From the NCBI RefSeq assembly GCF_000243715.2, contig NZ_AHMO02000008.1, forward strand, positions 1,413,001 to 1,477,000: 64,000 nucleotides of DNA, given 5' to 3'. The position numbers were made by a program, and so were the translations under genes. The notes beneath the pieces were generated by a model that was not told the DNA's origin, did no database searches, and was given only the letters and a program-made list of their open reading frames with translations. Numbering within the stretch: the stretch's first letter is position 1; every line of letters begins with the position of its first letter. Positions 1-8,814 of the stretch are shown here, in pieces. The stretch is from Leptospira broomii serovar Hurstbridge str. 5399. GTDB lineage: Bacteria; Spirochaetota; Leptospiria; Leptospirales; Leptospiraceae.

Positions 1-172
1 TGTGTTCAAGTTGCGGCTTGCTTTGTCTTTTTTCGGACGAACCTTGTTTTCGAGACGGCCGACGAGATGCTGCTACTGGTGGTTTCCCTTTAGCGCTCTT
101 TTTAACTGCCGGCTGTGTGACTTTCTTTTTAGACGGTTTTGTATCTACCGCTTTTTTCTTTGTTTTCTTCAT
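1..172 (-). CDS. Partial Lys-rich hypothetical protein (N-terminus only)
   Basis: The first 57 codons of a minus-strand gene run off the left edge. The ATG at 172-170 overlaps the TGA stop of tsaB in an ATGA junction, so translation is probably coupled to tsaB. The visible part begins MKKTKKKAVDTKPSKKK and continues as a basic, low-complexity Lys/Pro/Ser/Ala stretch with no recognisable fold. Such a tail could bind nucleic acid or simply be a disordered lead-in to a domain outside the window. A plus-strand reading of the same bases is Cys/Phe-rich and looks like a shadow. Function unknown. Confidence 0.6.
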   Translation of the reverse strand, partial: MKKTKKKAVDTKPSKKKVTQPAVKKSAKGKPPVAASRRPSRKQGSSEKRQSKPQLEH

Positions 173-858
173 TTAAAAAATACCTTATGTTTGTCGTCCG
201 CGTACGTTCCGCGGATATAATTGGGAACAAGGCGGAGAAACGAAAATTCTTCCGGCTCAGAAACCGCTCTTTTTATTTCTTCAGTTCTTTCACGAAGGAG
301 AGCTTCTGAAGAAGGGAGAATATTCTCCATGTTCTCTCCGATATAAAAATCGGGACAATCCGAGTAACGGATCCCCGTTAAATACGATGATAATCTATCC
401 TCGGGGATGACTTCGGCAATTTCAGCGGGAAGCACGTCGATGCTTCCCCAGAAACCGCTTTGATCTCTTAGGGCAAAATAGATCTTACTTTGCTTGGCCT
501 CGATCGCAACAATTGCCGTCGTTCCGCTTTCTTGGAAATAATGAGCGGAATATACGTCCAAACTGTCGAAACCTAGTGCGGGAATTTTCCAAATTTGAGC
601 AAGATTCCTGGCCGTTGACACCGAAATTCTAATCCCCGTAAACGATCCGGGTCCTGTCGCAGTTACGATAAGATCCGGTGAATTCCATCCGGATTCTTCC
701 AGACATATTTTTATCTCCCTTACCAATCGCTGCGAGGATTCCCTGTGATGAAGTCCTTGGTATTTCTGTACTATTATCAATTCACCTTCGGGAGACAGAA
801 GATAAGATTCAACCAATATCCAACGATTTGTCGCATCAAAGAAAAGGATCTTCTTCAT
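169..858 (-). CDS. tsaB: tRNA threonylcarbamoyladenosine biosynthesis protein TsaB
   Basis: TsaB is the ASKHA-fold partner of TsaD and TsaE in making t6A at position 37 of ANN-decoding tRNAs in the cytoplasm. The 229-residue product has the family's GPGSFTGIR segment near residue 70 and the N-terminal FDATNRWILVES strand. Length is normal for TsaB. Its start overlaps the tsaE stop by 4 bases, and its stop overlaps the next gene, which indicates one transcript. TsaD is not in this window. TsaB lacks catalytic residues in the known family and acts as a platform. Family call is firm. Confidence 0.9.
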   Translation of the reverse strand: MKKILFFDATNRWILVESYLLSPEGELIIVQKYQGLHHRESSQRLVREIKICLEESGWNSPDLIVTATGPGSFTGIRISVSTARNLAQIWKIPALGFDSLDVYSAHYFQESGTTAIVAIEAKQSKIYFALRDQSGFWGSIDVLPAEIAEVIPEDRLSSYLTGIRYSDCPDFYIGENMENILPSSEALLRERTEEIKRAVSEPEEFSFLRLVPNYIRGTYADDKHKVFFK

Positions 859-1421
859 CCCACTTCCTCTTTTTCTTCTTTCAAAATAAGATGTAACTCG
901 GGTTCGAACTGTTTCCAGCCGCTACCGTTCCATTCGATGCTAAGATTACGAGTCTCTTCCGTGTTTTCCTCTATCTTAATTTGAATTCCGAAAGGAAGCG
1001 AGATGAAATTCTCCCTGGCTCGCTCCCACCATTCAACCAAACAAATTCCCCGGCGTCCCCAGTAGTCGTAAAATCCCAAATCATCCGCTTCTATCTCGTC
1101 CGATAATCGAAATAAATCGAAATGATAAATGCTTAAGAATTCACCTATAGCATTTTGAAATATAGGCAACGGATATTCGTTCAAAAAAGCGTAAGTTGGA
1201 GAGTTTACGAATATTGATAATGATTCGACGTCAGTACCGAACTCTTTGCAAAGATTACGCACAAAGTATGATACGAAGGTCGTCTTTCCTGAACCCATTT
1301 TCCCGGATAATAGAACAACGGGATGTTTTCCAAGCTTCCACACCGTTCCGATAGATTTTGCAAGACTACGGGCGGGGATATTTAAAGCATCAAGACTTAT
1401 ATTATCGTATTCCTTACGCAT
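855..1421 (-). CDS. tsaE: tRNA threonylcarbamoyladenosine biosynthesis ATPase TsaE
   Basis: TsaE is the small P-loop ATPase that drives turnover of the TsaB-TsaD complex in t6A formation. The product shows a Walker A at residues 40-48 (GKMGSGKTT), the SPTYAFLNEY segment, and the YHFDLFRLS and LVEWWER motifs typical of the family. At 188 residues it is somewhat longer than the usual 150-160. The ATG at 1421 is preceded by AAGGAG at ideal spacing, and this ribosome site lies just before the hslO stop. It overlaps tsaB by 4 bases. Confidence 0.92.
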   Translation of the reverse strand: MRKEYDNISLDALNIPARSLAKSIGTVWKLGKHPVVLLSGKMGSGKTTFVSYFVRNLCKEFGTDVESLSIFVNSPTYAFLNEYPLPIFQNAIGEFLSIYHFDLFRLSDEIEADDLGFYDYWGRRGICLVEWWERARENFISLPFGIQIKIEENTEETRNLSIEWNGSGWKQFEPELHLILKEEKEEVG

Positions 1422-1429
1422 CGTCTCCT

Positions 1430-2287
1430 TTAAAAGAGCTCCAGGACTTGGTCCTTTGGAAAGCGATAGATAGAATTACAAAATTCGCAAGTGACTTCTA
1501 TTTGACCTTGCTCTTCGGCGATATCCATAGCTTCTTCCTTTCCTAGGGTCTGAATCAGTTCTTTAATTTTTTGTTCCGAACAATCGCATTTGTATTGCGG
1601 TTGCCCTTCTTCTAAAAGTTGAACTTCAGTACTTCCGAGTTTACCGAGAAGAGACAGACATTGTTTTAAATCTGTACCTAAATATTCGAATTTCTTCTCT
1701 TCAATAACGCCGGCCCATTCTCGAACCGCCTCGACATGTTCCGATTTTGCTTCAGGTAGCGCTTGTAAAAGAATTCCTCGTACATTCCAATGCAATCCGT
1801 CTTGTTTGAAATATGCGATTAAAAACGACGGTACCTGTTCCGAATCCCGAAGATAATTCTCGATATTCGTTTCAAAACTGACGTTACGAAACGGAACGAT
1901 CGATTGGTAAATGCATTCGCCGTTTCTCCAACGAAAGACCTTTAGTATGCCCAAGTTCTCTTCGGAAATTTGATCTTTTTCTATATCTTCTTCCGGTCGA
2001 TAACGAAGAGTCGCCTTCATTCTTCCATCACGAGTGCTATATGCCAACACTGAATGAATTTGAGAATCGTCGTAGAATCGAATCTGAACACTTACTTTGG
2101 TTTCTTCTTTTACAAGGTCCGCAAGGAAAAACGCAGCAAGCATCGTCCGACCTAGAAGCTCCGTACCGGTGTCGTCAATTCCATGAAGATGTGACGCGGC
2201 CGTGACTGCATAAGAAATTTCCGCCACAGAATAGCGGAAATGAACGTCCGGTAAAATTCCATAAACGTAAGAGTCTCTATTTTCCAT
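1430..2287 (-). CDS. hslO: Redox-regulated chaperone Hsp33
   Basis: Hsp33 is a cytoplasmic holdase activated by oxidation. Its four zinc-binding cysteines form two disulfides under oxidative unfolding stress. The 285-residue product has the C-x-C pair at C234/C236 and the C-x2-C pair at C267/C270, 30 residues apart, so the redox switch is complete. The N-terminal domain carries the HLHGIDDTGTELLGR region. It is the first gene of the minus-strand set hslO-tsaE-tsaB, with 8 bases between its stop and tsaE. Stress regulation is expected but no heat-shock operator was identified. Confidence 0.93.
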   Translation of the reverse strand: MENRDSYVYGILPDVHFRYSVAEISYAVTAASHLHGIDDTGTELLGRTMLAAFFLADLVKEETKVSVQIRFYDDSQIHSVLAYSTRDGRMKATLRYRPEEDIEKDQISEENLGILKVFRWRNGECIYQSIVPFRNVSFETNIENYLRDSEQVPSFLIAYFKQDGLHWNVRGILLQALPEAKSEHVEAVREWAGVIEEKKFEYLGTDLKQCLSLLGKLGSTEVQLLEEGQPQYKCDCSEQKIKELIQTLGKEEAMDIAEEQGQIEVTCEFCNSIYRFPKDQVLELF

Positions 2288-2455
2288 GAAAAGCTTTAGA
2301 ATCGTCCTATTCGAACTTGCACCGTTCTATTCTCCCTGAATCGCATCGAAAAGACAGTATTTTTTCCGTAATAAACTCCTAATTCTCAGTTTTCTTTCTG
2401 GAAAGAAGGGTACCTTTTTACGAAGATCGTCTCTACTTATTTAATAATAGAACGT

Positions 2456-4435
2456 ATGAGATTCGGCGCAGATTACTACCCTGAACAATGGACTCCCAAG
2501 GATTGGGAGGAAGACCTTCGCATCATGAAAGACATGGGTCTTTCGATCGTTAGACTGGCAGAATTTTCTTGGGGGATGATAGAACCCAAGGAAGGAAAGT
2601 TTGATTTTTCTTTCTGGGAAAGAATATTAGATTTAGTCGGTAAGTTTGATATGAAGGTCATCCTAGGAACTCCTACGGCGACGTTTCCTCCTTGGCTGGC
2701 CAGGAAGTATCCGGATGTGATGCAAGTTCGGGATGGAATTCAGAGAACGATCGGTACTAGAAGACAAGCTTGTTTCTCTTCACTCAACTATAGAAACGCG
2801 GTAATCCGAGTCGTAACAAAAATGGCTCAGTCATTGGGTACGCATCCAACCGTAATCGCCTGGCAAATAGACAACGAAATAGGACACGAGGGCTCGGACA
2901 TTGATCATTCGGATACTTCATTACGGGCTTTCCGACTTTGGTTAAAAAATAAATACAAAACAATTAAGAACCTAAATGAAACGTGGGGAAATATTTTCTG
3001 GGGCGTTCTCTACGGAGACTGGAATGAAATTTCCATACCCGGATCGCATATTTCGGCAAACTATCATCCCTCGATGATTCAAGATTTTTATCGATTTCAT
3101 TCGGACACGATCGTAGCTTTTGTAAAGCTTCAAGCAAAGATTTTAAGAACGCATTCGCCGGAAAGAAAGCTGACTACAAACTTATATCCTAGTCCTTTTC
3201 TGCCCATCATAGATATGTCCGAACTTTTTGAAGATTTGGATTACGTTTCATGGGATAATTATCCTACTTGGGGCGAGCAAGAGGAACCTTTTCCCCATCC
3301 TTTCATATCCGCCATGCACCAATATAATAGAGGTTTGAAAAATAAATCCTTTACCGTAATGGAACAAATCTCCGGGTTTCAGGGACATGATGTCCTAGGT
3401 TATTTACCTGCCCCCGGCCAAACAAAACTTTGGATGAAGCAAGCAATAGCTCAAGGCGCGGAGCAAATCGTTTTCTTTCGTTATCGAACGGCTCGCTACG
3501 GACAAGAACAGCTTTGTTACGGCATCTTAGATCACGATAAATCGCTGACGGAAAGATATTTCGAATTGCAGACGGGTATTTTGGAAATTCTTCCGGAAGC
3601 ATCGGATTTTGCCTCGGAATCTTTTCCGGCGGAAGTGGCGGTCTTACACGATATCGACAATGCGAGAAATTTCAAACATCAGCCTGTTTCGGCTGGCTTA
3701 AAATTTTCTCCGGTTCCTTTTGCCCAGGTCGGATATGACGTCGAGATGGCCACTTGGTTTGCAGGGCTGAACATTCTGAACGTTAATACGCATTTTCTTC
3801 CTGCCAACAAAACCGATTTTTTTAAATATAAAGTAATAATTCTTCCTCTATACTCGATGATAGACGACCAGGTTGTCGACAATTTACGAGATTATGTGAA
3901 AAACGGCGGCACTCTCGTTCTCGGTTACAGGGCGGGAATTAAGAATAAAAATGGATGGATGTTGGATTCTCAAGCCCCCGGCCCATTTCAGGCTATGGCT
4001 GGAATCAGGGTTAGAAAATTCGAAGCCGTAGGCAATCAACGGGTTAAATTTCGATTCAGAATTCTTCCGGGTACTTGTTCTAAAATATGTGAGATTATAG
4101 AACTCGATACCGCGGAGGTTTGGGCCAAATATACCGCCGGAAATAAATTCTATACAGGGATGCCGGTAATAACTTGTAACCGGTTCGGAAAGGGATCCGT
4201 CATATATATCGGGGCCAGCCTGCATCCTACTTCCTTTATGCTGGTATATAGAAGAATTCTCCGAAGAGCAGGAGTCCCGTTTACATTCTATGGTCCGAAC
4301 GTGGAAAAAGTTTTCCGAAAAGGAAAAACGAAAGATTATGAAATCCTTATGAATCACTCTCGTAAACGGTCATTTGCAGGTTTGAAACTATTAAAACCGT
4401 TCGAAGTTCGAATTTTTCCGCGGAATAAAACATGA
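2456..4435 (+). CDS. GH42-family beta-galactosidase
   Basis: This 659-residue protein fits glycoside hydrolase family 42, retaining enzymes that release beta-linked galactose. The N-terminal TIM barrel begins at once (MRFGADYYPEQW) with no signal peptide, so it should be cytoplasmic. The acid/base Glu is E141 in AWQIDNEIG and the nucleophile Glu is E303 in FTVMEQISG. The C-terminal trimerisation and beta-sandwich domains fit the full family length. Its stop overlaps the next ATG (ATGA), suggesting an operon. Leptospires are known mainly to burn fatty acids, so its natural substrate is unclear. Transfer from another bacterium is possible but untested. Confidence 0.88.
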   Translation: MRFGADYYPEQWTPKDWEEDLRIMKDMGLSIVRLAEFSWGMIEPKEGKFDFSFWERILDLVGKFDMKVILGTPTATFPPWLARKYPDVMQVRDGIQRTIGTRRQACFSSLNYRNAVIRVVTKMAQSLGTHPTVIAWQIDNEIGHEGSDIDHSDTSLRAFRLWLKNKYKTIKNLNETWGNIFWGVLYGDWNEISIPGSHISANYHPSMIQDFYRFHSDTIVAFVKLQAKILRTHSPERKLTTNLYPSPFLPIIDMSELFEDLDYVSWDNYPTWGEQEEPFPHPFISAMHQYNRGLKNKSFTVMEQISGFQGHDVLGYLPAPGQTKLWMKQAIAQGAEQIVFFRYRTARYGQEQLCYGILDHDKSLTERYFELQTGILEILPEASDFASESFPAEVAVLHDIDNARNFKHQPVSAGLKFSPVPFAQVGYDVEMATWFAGLNILNVNTHFLPANKTDFFKYKVIILPLYSMIDDQVVDNLRDYVKNGGTLVLGYRAGIKNKNGWMLDSQAPGPFQAMAGIRVRKFEAVGNQRVKFRFRILPGTCSKICEIIELDTAEVWAKYTAGNKFYTGMPVITCNRFGKGSVIYIGASLHPTSFMLVYRRILRRAGVPFTFYGPNVEKVFRKGKTKDYEILMNHSRKRSFAGLKLLKPFEVRIFPRNKT

Positions 4436-5382
4436 ATCGAAAGGAGATTATCGAACTAAATTCTTTACTAGCGGAAGAAACATCGGCAAAAAATTCCGAA
4501 CATTCGATTTTTGTGGATAATCTGCATACTCCTTATATAGAATTTGAGCAGAACTTTATTCTTCCTTCTTGTTCCGTTTTTGAAGTCGATTTTCCGGCTG
4601 CGCGGGCTTTTTTAGAAGTTGCGAAAAGTTTAGTTCCCGAGCTAGTTTCAAATTGCCTTGTACTGCCTGAGCCGAGACCAAAAAGAGATAGTGACAGACT
4701 TTTTTTAGTTAAACCCTTTTATCCCGACGACCAGTTTTTTAGGGAAAATTCGCCTAAGTACTGGGAGAAGCATCTTCCCCCTTACCTTTTAGTACTTAGC
4801 TTTCAGTTAATGTATCTAGGGGGAGCGGACAAGATCGATATAGTGACTCAGGCGGTTCAAGGAAGAACTATGTCGGTTAACACTAAGAGAATCTATTACT
4901 TAGCGAGAGTCGTTCCGCTAGACTATTTGATACTTGATGACGGACTAACCGTGGATTTTTTCCCGAGAAAGTACAGCGAATCCGAGTTTATGGTCCAAGT
5001 AGGAGCAGAGCATCACGATAGTTTTCGGCATACTTATTCCGAAATTTTTGATGAAGTAGATTATTCTAAACAAATTAAGATAATTACAGAAACTCTGGGG
5101 GTAACCGCTAAGGATTGGCTTTTAGGGCGTATCTTCGAACCCTTGGCGGTAGAATACTTAACTTTAACTGCTAGATTTTTGGAAAGTTCTTCTTCTAAGA
5201 TCGCCGGTGACTTTATTTCCTTCCGGCAAGTTGTTGATCTTTTGCTAACACCCGACAATATGACTCTTGAAGAATCCGCCCGGGAATCCCTCTATGCCTG
5301 GCTCCGTTCATATACGTCGGAGCGTATCGTGTCCCCATCTGGGAATATGGCTTGGAAGATCTTGAGGGAAGAACGGACCTAA
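4432..5382 (+). CDS. Hypothetical protein, coupled to the GH42 gene
   Basis: A 316-residue protein that I do not recognise. It has no signal peptide or membrane segment and reads as a soluble mixed alpha/beta cytoplasmic protein rich in acidic and aromatic residues. The ATG overlaps the GH42 stop by 4 bases and the stop lies 21 bases before the inositol-phosphatase-like gene, so all three are probably co-transcribed. That context hints at a part in sugar handling, but nothing in the sequence proves it. Confidence 0.75.
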   Translation: MNRKEIIELNSLLAEETSAKNSEHSIFVDNLHTPYIEFEQNFILPSCSVFEVDFPAARAFLEVAKSLVPELVSNCLVLPEPRPKRDSDRLFLVKPFYPDDQFFRENSPKYWEKHLPPYLLVLSFQLMYLGGADKIDIVTQAVQGRTMSVNTKRIYYLARVVPLDYLILDDGLTVDFFPRKYSESEFMVQVGAEHHDSFRHTYSEIFDEVDYSKQIKIITETLGVTAKDWLLGRIFEPLAVEYLTLTARFLESSSSKIAGDFISFRQVVDLLLTPDNMTLEESARESLYAWLRSYTSERIVSPSGNMAWKILREERT

Positions 5383-5403
5383 CCTAATTCGAGTCGTACG
5401 CCA

Positions 5404-6249
5404 ATGGAATCACTTGCCCCGCCGATAGATTTTCCCCTTGAAGAAGTTAAGAAACGGATCAAGTCCGTTCAATCGATTTCAGGGTTGGTTCTCGAATCCG
5501 CTCGGAAATTGCAGAAAGAAATCCGAGTCTTCGGCATCATAACGGAAGCGGAAGAAAAAGAGCGAATTACGAAAGCCGACGAATTGATGGGAAAATTCTT
5601 AATCGAGTTCATTCGTCAAAATTTCCCGGCCGATTCCATAATTTCGGAAGATTATTATAGGTTCGAAGGTAGTAATTCTTTTCGTTGGGTTCTGGATCCG
5701 ATCGACGGTTCTATGAATTTTGTACGGGGAATTCCTTTGTATGCGGTATCAGTAGGATTGGAACATCGGGAAACTCCTGTCGCCGGAATCGTCTTTGCAC
5801 CCGAATTAGATGCAAGGTATTCAGCAATTCTTAGCCAAGGCGCTTTTAAGAATGGTCTGCGAATCGATGTTTCAAACACGGATGCACTGGCTCGATCCCT
5901 GCTAGTATCCAGCTTTCCCACAAATCGAAAAGAAATTCTGAACGAAGTAATTTCCGACATCACAGCCTTTATAAGCTGTGGCAGATCAATGAGGCGAACC
6001 GGATCCTTCGTTTTGGATACTTGCTGGGTAGCGGAAGGCGTATTGGACGGTATTTGGGAAAAGGGAGTTAAGCTCTGGGATACGGTGGCAAGTTCGGTTA
6101 TCCTTACCGAAGCGGGAGGAAAGTTAACAGACTTTCAGGGAAGACATTTTCTTTCGGGCCAAGCTGAAGTCGTCGCTTCCAATGGAAAAATTCATAAACA
6201 GATCATCGATATTTTGCGGAATGTGCGAATCTCTATCGGAAGAAATTAA
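5404..6249 (+). CDS. Inositol monophosphatase family protein
   Basis: A 281-residue member of the Mg2+-dependent, Li+-sensitive phosphatase family (SuhB/IMPase type), which hydrolyses inositol phosphate or related sugar or nucleotide phosphates. The metal-binding motif is DPIDGS at residues 98-103, with the normal Thr replaced by Ser. The upstream Glu of the SEDYY segment and the C-terminal KLWDTVASS motif are also present. It follows the hypothetical gene at 21 bases. Substrate cannot be set from sequence: inositol phosphate, fructose bisphosphate and PAP phosphatases share these motifs. Confidence 0.87.
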   Translation: MESLAPPIDFPLEEVKKRIKSVQSISGLVLESARKLQKEIRVFGIITEAEEKERITKADELMGKFLIEFIRQNFPADSIISEDYYRFEGSNSFRWVLDPIDGSMNFVRGIPLYAVSVGLEHRETPVAGIVFAPELDARYSAILSQGAFKNGLRIDVSNTDALARSLLVSSFPTNRKEILNEVISDITAFISCGRSMRRTGSFVLDTCWVAEGVLDGIWEKGVKLWDTVASSVILTEAGGKLTDFQGRHFLSGQAEVVASNGKIHKQIIDILRNVRISIGRN

Positions 6250-6272
6250 CAGGGTAAAATTTTCCGTAAAAT

Positions 6273-6307
6273 TAATGAGAGAATCTATCATTTAGACTCT
6301 CTCATTA
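6273..6307. terminator. Long inverted repeat between convergent genes
   Basis: Arms of 14 bases (TAATGAGAGAATCT and AGACTCTCTCATTA) pair with one mismatch around a 7-base loop. It lies between the ends of two convergent genes, the IMPase-like gene and the cytochrome c gene. There is no clear T run on either side, so it may act as a bidirectional transcript end or RNA stabiliser rather than a classical terminator. Confidence 0.5.
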
Positions 6308-6330
6308 GAGAACATTCGGTACAAATAGCG

Positions 6331-6717
6331 TTACTGCTTTAAATAGGCTTCTAAAGCGGAGATTTCATCATCGCTAAATGGAAACTTGGTCATCAACTTA
6401 CTTTCTCGTTTCGGCTTATAGCCTTGCGGATATTCGCCATCCCGAATCCGCATCTTTAACAATTCGAATGTAGAGTTTGCGACCGAAGGTCCGACAGCTC
6501 CATCTAACTTAGGATTTTGGTTATGACAAGCCGTACAATTTGCGATATAAATTCCTTTTCCTTTAGCGGATAATTTTTGTTCCGGAGAAAGATTTTCTTC
6601 TCCTTTACAGCTAATAAAAAGAATTATAAAAGAAAAACTAAATATACAGGTATAAAAAGAAAGGCGGTTAAAACCGCCCCCCATTTTACCGAACCCGTTA
6701 TTATGGGAACGATTCAT
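6331..6717 (-). CDS. Small c-type cytochrome, probable lipoprotein
   Basis: A one-haem cytochrome c of the electron-transfer type. The haem site is C-T-A-C-H; counted from the upstream ATG at 6726 it is residues 64-68, and the likely axial Met is M112 in KLMTKFPF. A hydrophobic segment ends in LFISC, a plausible lipobox, so the protein is probably membrane-anchored in the periplasm. The chosen ATG at 6717 has AAGGA 8 bases upstream; the ATG at 6726 sits 2 bases after the preceding stop. It follows the PuuD-like membrane gene directly, and in PuuD proteins a cytochrome c domain is fused to that membrane domain. Confidence 0.85.
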   Translation of the reverse strand: MNRSHNNGFGKMGGGFNRLSFYTCIFSFSFIILFISCKGEENLSPEQKLSAKGKGIYIANCTACHNQNPKLDGAVGPSVANSTFELLKMRIRDGEYPQGYKPKRESKLMTKFPFSDDEISALEAYLKQ

Positions 6718-6728
6718 TTTATTCATCC

Positions 6729-7427
6729 TTATGCCGTCAGTAACGCTTCCATCAAAAGATAGGTAACTAACGAGAATATCACACCGCTGGTGATCACAGC
6801 TTTTACGGATTTGATCGGCTTTACAGTCTGGCCGTTTTGATCCGCTACTAATGCGTTCACTTCGAAAATCAGAATAATAAGTACGATTACCCCTAAGAAA
6901 AGTCCCAATTTATTCGGGCTATAAGCTAACGGAAGATTTCTTGCAGCTCCCATAGCAAATAACATCGGAATGGAGAAAAGAGTGTTGGTTCTTGATGCCA
7001 CAAATGCACGATTTGCGTTCGGCGCCGGATCAACCGTCGTTTCGCCTTTTGCCTTTGCGATCACTACCTTTTGATTCGGCCAAATTACGAACCAAACATT
7101 TGCCCACATAAAGGTACCGAATACTGCACCTACAAGAATTACGACAACCCATTGCGAATTATGCGGAATCCCGTTGGCAAGAGCAAGAGCTATCATTAAA
7201 ATTCCGGAAAGAAATGTGATCATTGCTCCCCATCGGAACCACCAGAGCGCCCTAGGGACAAGTTTTTGAGTAGCGTTCTTTTTCGTTTCCGCATCGGTTT
7301 CGTTAAAGAAAGGTCCCTGAACGAAATTGAAATAGTACAGCATTCCAATCCAAGTAATACCCGCTAAAAAGTGGATATATTTAACTATAAAATAGAGACC
7401 CTGTTGGGTAAAGAGGGCGAGTTCCAT
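6729..7427 (-). CDS. PuuD-like membrane protein (urate hydroxylase N-terminal family)
   Basis: A 232-residue polytopic protein resembling the membrane domain of the cytochrome-linked urate hydroxylase PuuD. Hydrophobic segments include VKYIHFLAGITWIGMLYY, the WVVVILVGAVFGTFMWANVW stretch, and two near the C-terminus. Membrane His and Trp residues could hold haem. The ATG at 7427 is favoured over the one at 7442 because GGAGG lies 5 bases upstream. The adjoining cytochrome c gene would supply the domain that PuuD carries as a fusion. No other purine-degradation gene is nearby, so urate as substrate is an inference; a quinol- or haem-linked redox role is also possible. Confidence 0.75.
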   Translation of the reverse strand: MELALFTQQGLYFIVKYIHFLAGITWIGMLYYFNFVQGPFFNETDAETKKNATQKLVPRALWWFRWGAMITFLSGILMIALALANGIPHNSQWVVVILVGAVFGTFMWANVWFVIWPNQKVVIAKAKGETTVDPAPNANRAFVASRTNTLFSIPMLFAMGAARNLPLAYSPNKLGLFLGVIVLIILIFEVNALVADQNGQTVKPIKSVKAVITSGVIFSLVTYLLMEALLTA

Positions 7428-7623
7428 GATTCCTCCGCTCACAGTTCAAAAATTTCACGATTCAGTTGGAAAACCGAACCCTTCATAGATTCGTTTTAAA
7501 AGAAGCTAAGTCAAGCAGTTTTAGAAAGTTTCTAAATTGAAATCCTTTCCAATGTGAAAAGATCAGCCGAATCGTTTGGGTTTTAAATTCCGAAATAGCA
7601 TAGGAGTGCAACTAGCGGATTTC

Positions 7624-8814
7624 TTATTTCTTCCCGCCTAAGTCCTGCACAACCGCCCTTTCAAATTCCGAGACAAAACTTGGAGAATCCTCTTCCTCCT
7701 TCGACCTAAACGGTAAGAACCTCTCCCGTAAGATTTCCGACTGGGAAGTTAAGGTAACTTTTGTCCATCGTCCGTTGCGGTGAGTGATCGACACGAACTT
7801 ACTTCCTCCGTTTCCTTCAGAACCGTTGACTAAAAGTTCAAAATAATTTTCGAAGTACTCCTGCATATTGCCGGGTATAAAAATATTTACAAAGCCCGGA
7901 GGAAAGATCGATAGAAACCTTCCTCCGACTTTCGTTTCGGGAATTTTCGTAAATTGCCCCGAAACCGAATCCGTCTTGGGACTTCGGACAAAGCGAAGAG
8001 AGTAACCCAAACCTCGAATCTCGATTTTTAGACCGAACGTGCTTAAAGTTAAGTAAAATCGAGCATGGATACTTTTGGGTTTTGCCCAATACCCCTTCGG
8101 TGAAGCAGGGATATTAAGATAAATCGTTTTTCCTTCATTATAAATTTCCCATCCGCTGGAAAATCCACCCGGCTGAAATAGTTGCAACCGGAAGGCCGCT
8201 TGCTCTAAACGCTTTCCATATTTCTGATATGCCAAAGGAAAATTCTCCTTCGTCTTACTTGAGAGCGTATAAGAGAGCGTTATCGCTTTTTCATCCCTGA
8301 CCATATCACATTCTAGATTTGCACAAAGAAACTCCTGCAGAACGGAAACCTTTGTCAAATCGTCGGCCAGAGGATTACGAATGTGATCCAAAAAAGATTC
8401 TATATGAGGCAGCACATCGATAACGCTCAATTCCGGAGAAATCATCTCCGTAACTCTTTTAATTTTATAAATCGGATGTTCCCTGAAATAATGTTTCCTT
8501 GCTTCTACAAAAATACCGTAAGGAGCTTCCGGTGTCACCGTCGGTGCAAAACCGAGCATATCCGGTCGATAAATTTGGCCTTCCTTAACTAGTCGCATTC
8601 CCATCGTCAACGAATCACCGGTCTGAACGAATTCATTTTCATCCGAAGGTTCGGGATTTCCGTACAATATACGACTTACGGACCCTTCTTTAAAATCCTT
8701 TCGAATCGAATCTTGGTACCTAAAATAATTCTCAAAATATTCGGCTGCGATTTTATTTTTTTGAACGCAACCGAAAGAAAGCGTAATGATCGGAAAGAAA
8801 TATAAAAATTTCAT
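7624..8814 (-). CDS. Hypothetical lipoprotein
   Basis: A 396-residue protein with a short signal sequence ending in LSFGC (Cys16), which fits a spirochaetal lipobox and predicts an envelope lipoprotein. The mature part is mixed, with a beta-rich C-terminal half and many aromatic residues, and matches nothing I recognise. The ATG overlaps the stop of the preceding thioredoxin-like gene (4 bases), so the two are translationally coupled. The adenylate cyclase and fliG lie further upstream on the same strand. Confidence 0.72.
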   Translation of the reverse strand: MKFLYFFPIITLSFGCVQKNKIAAEYFENYFRYQDSIRKDFKEGSVSRILYGNPEPSDENEFVQTGDSLTMGMRLVKEGQIYRPDMLGFAPTVTPEAPYGIFVEARKHYFREHPIYKIKRVTEMISPELSVIDVLPHIESFLDHIRNPLADDLTKVSVLQEFLCANLECDMVRDEKAITLSYTLSSKTKENFPLAYQKYGKRLEQAAFRLQLFQPGGFSSGWEIYNEGKTIYLNIPASPKGYWAKPKSIHARFYLTLSTFGLKIEIRGLGYSLRFVRSPKTDSVSGQFTKIPETKVGGRFLSIFPPGFVNIFIPGNMQEYFENYFELLVNGSEGNGGSKFVSITHRNGRWTKVTLTSQSEILRERFLPFRSKEEEDSPSFVSEFERAVVQDLGGKK

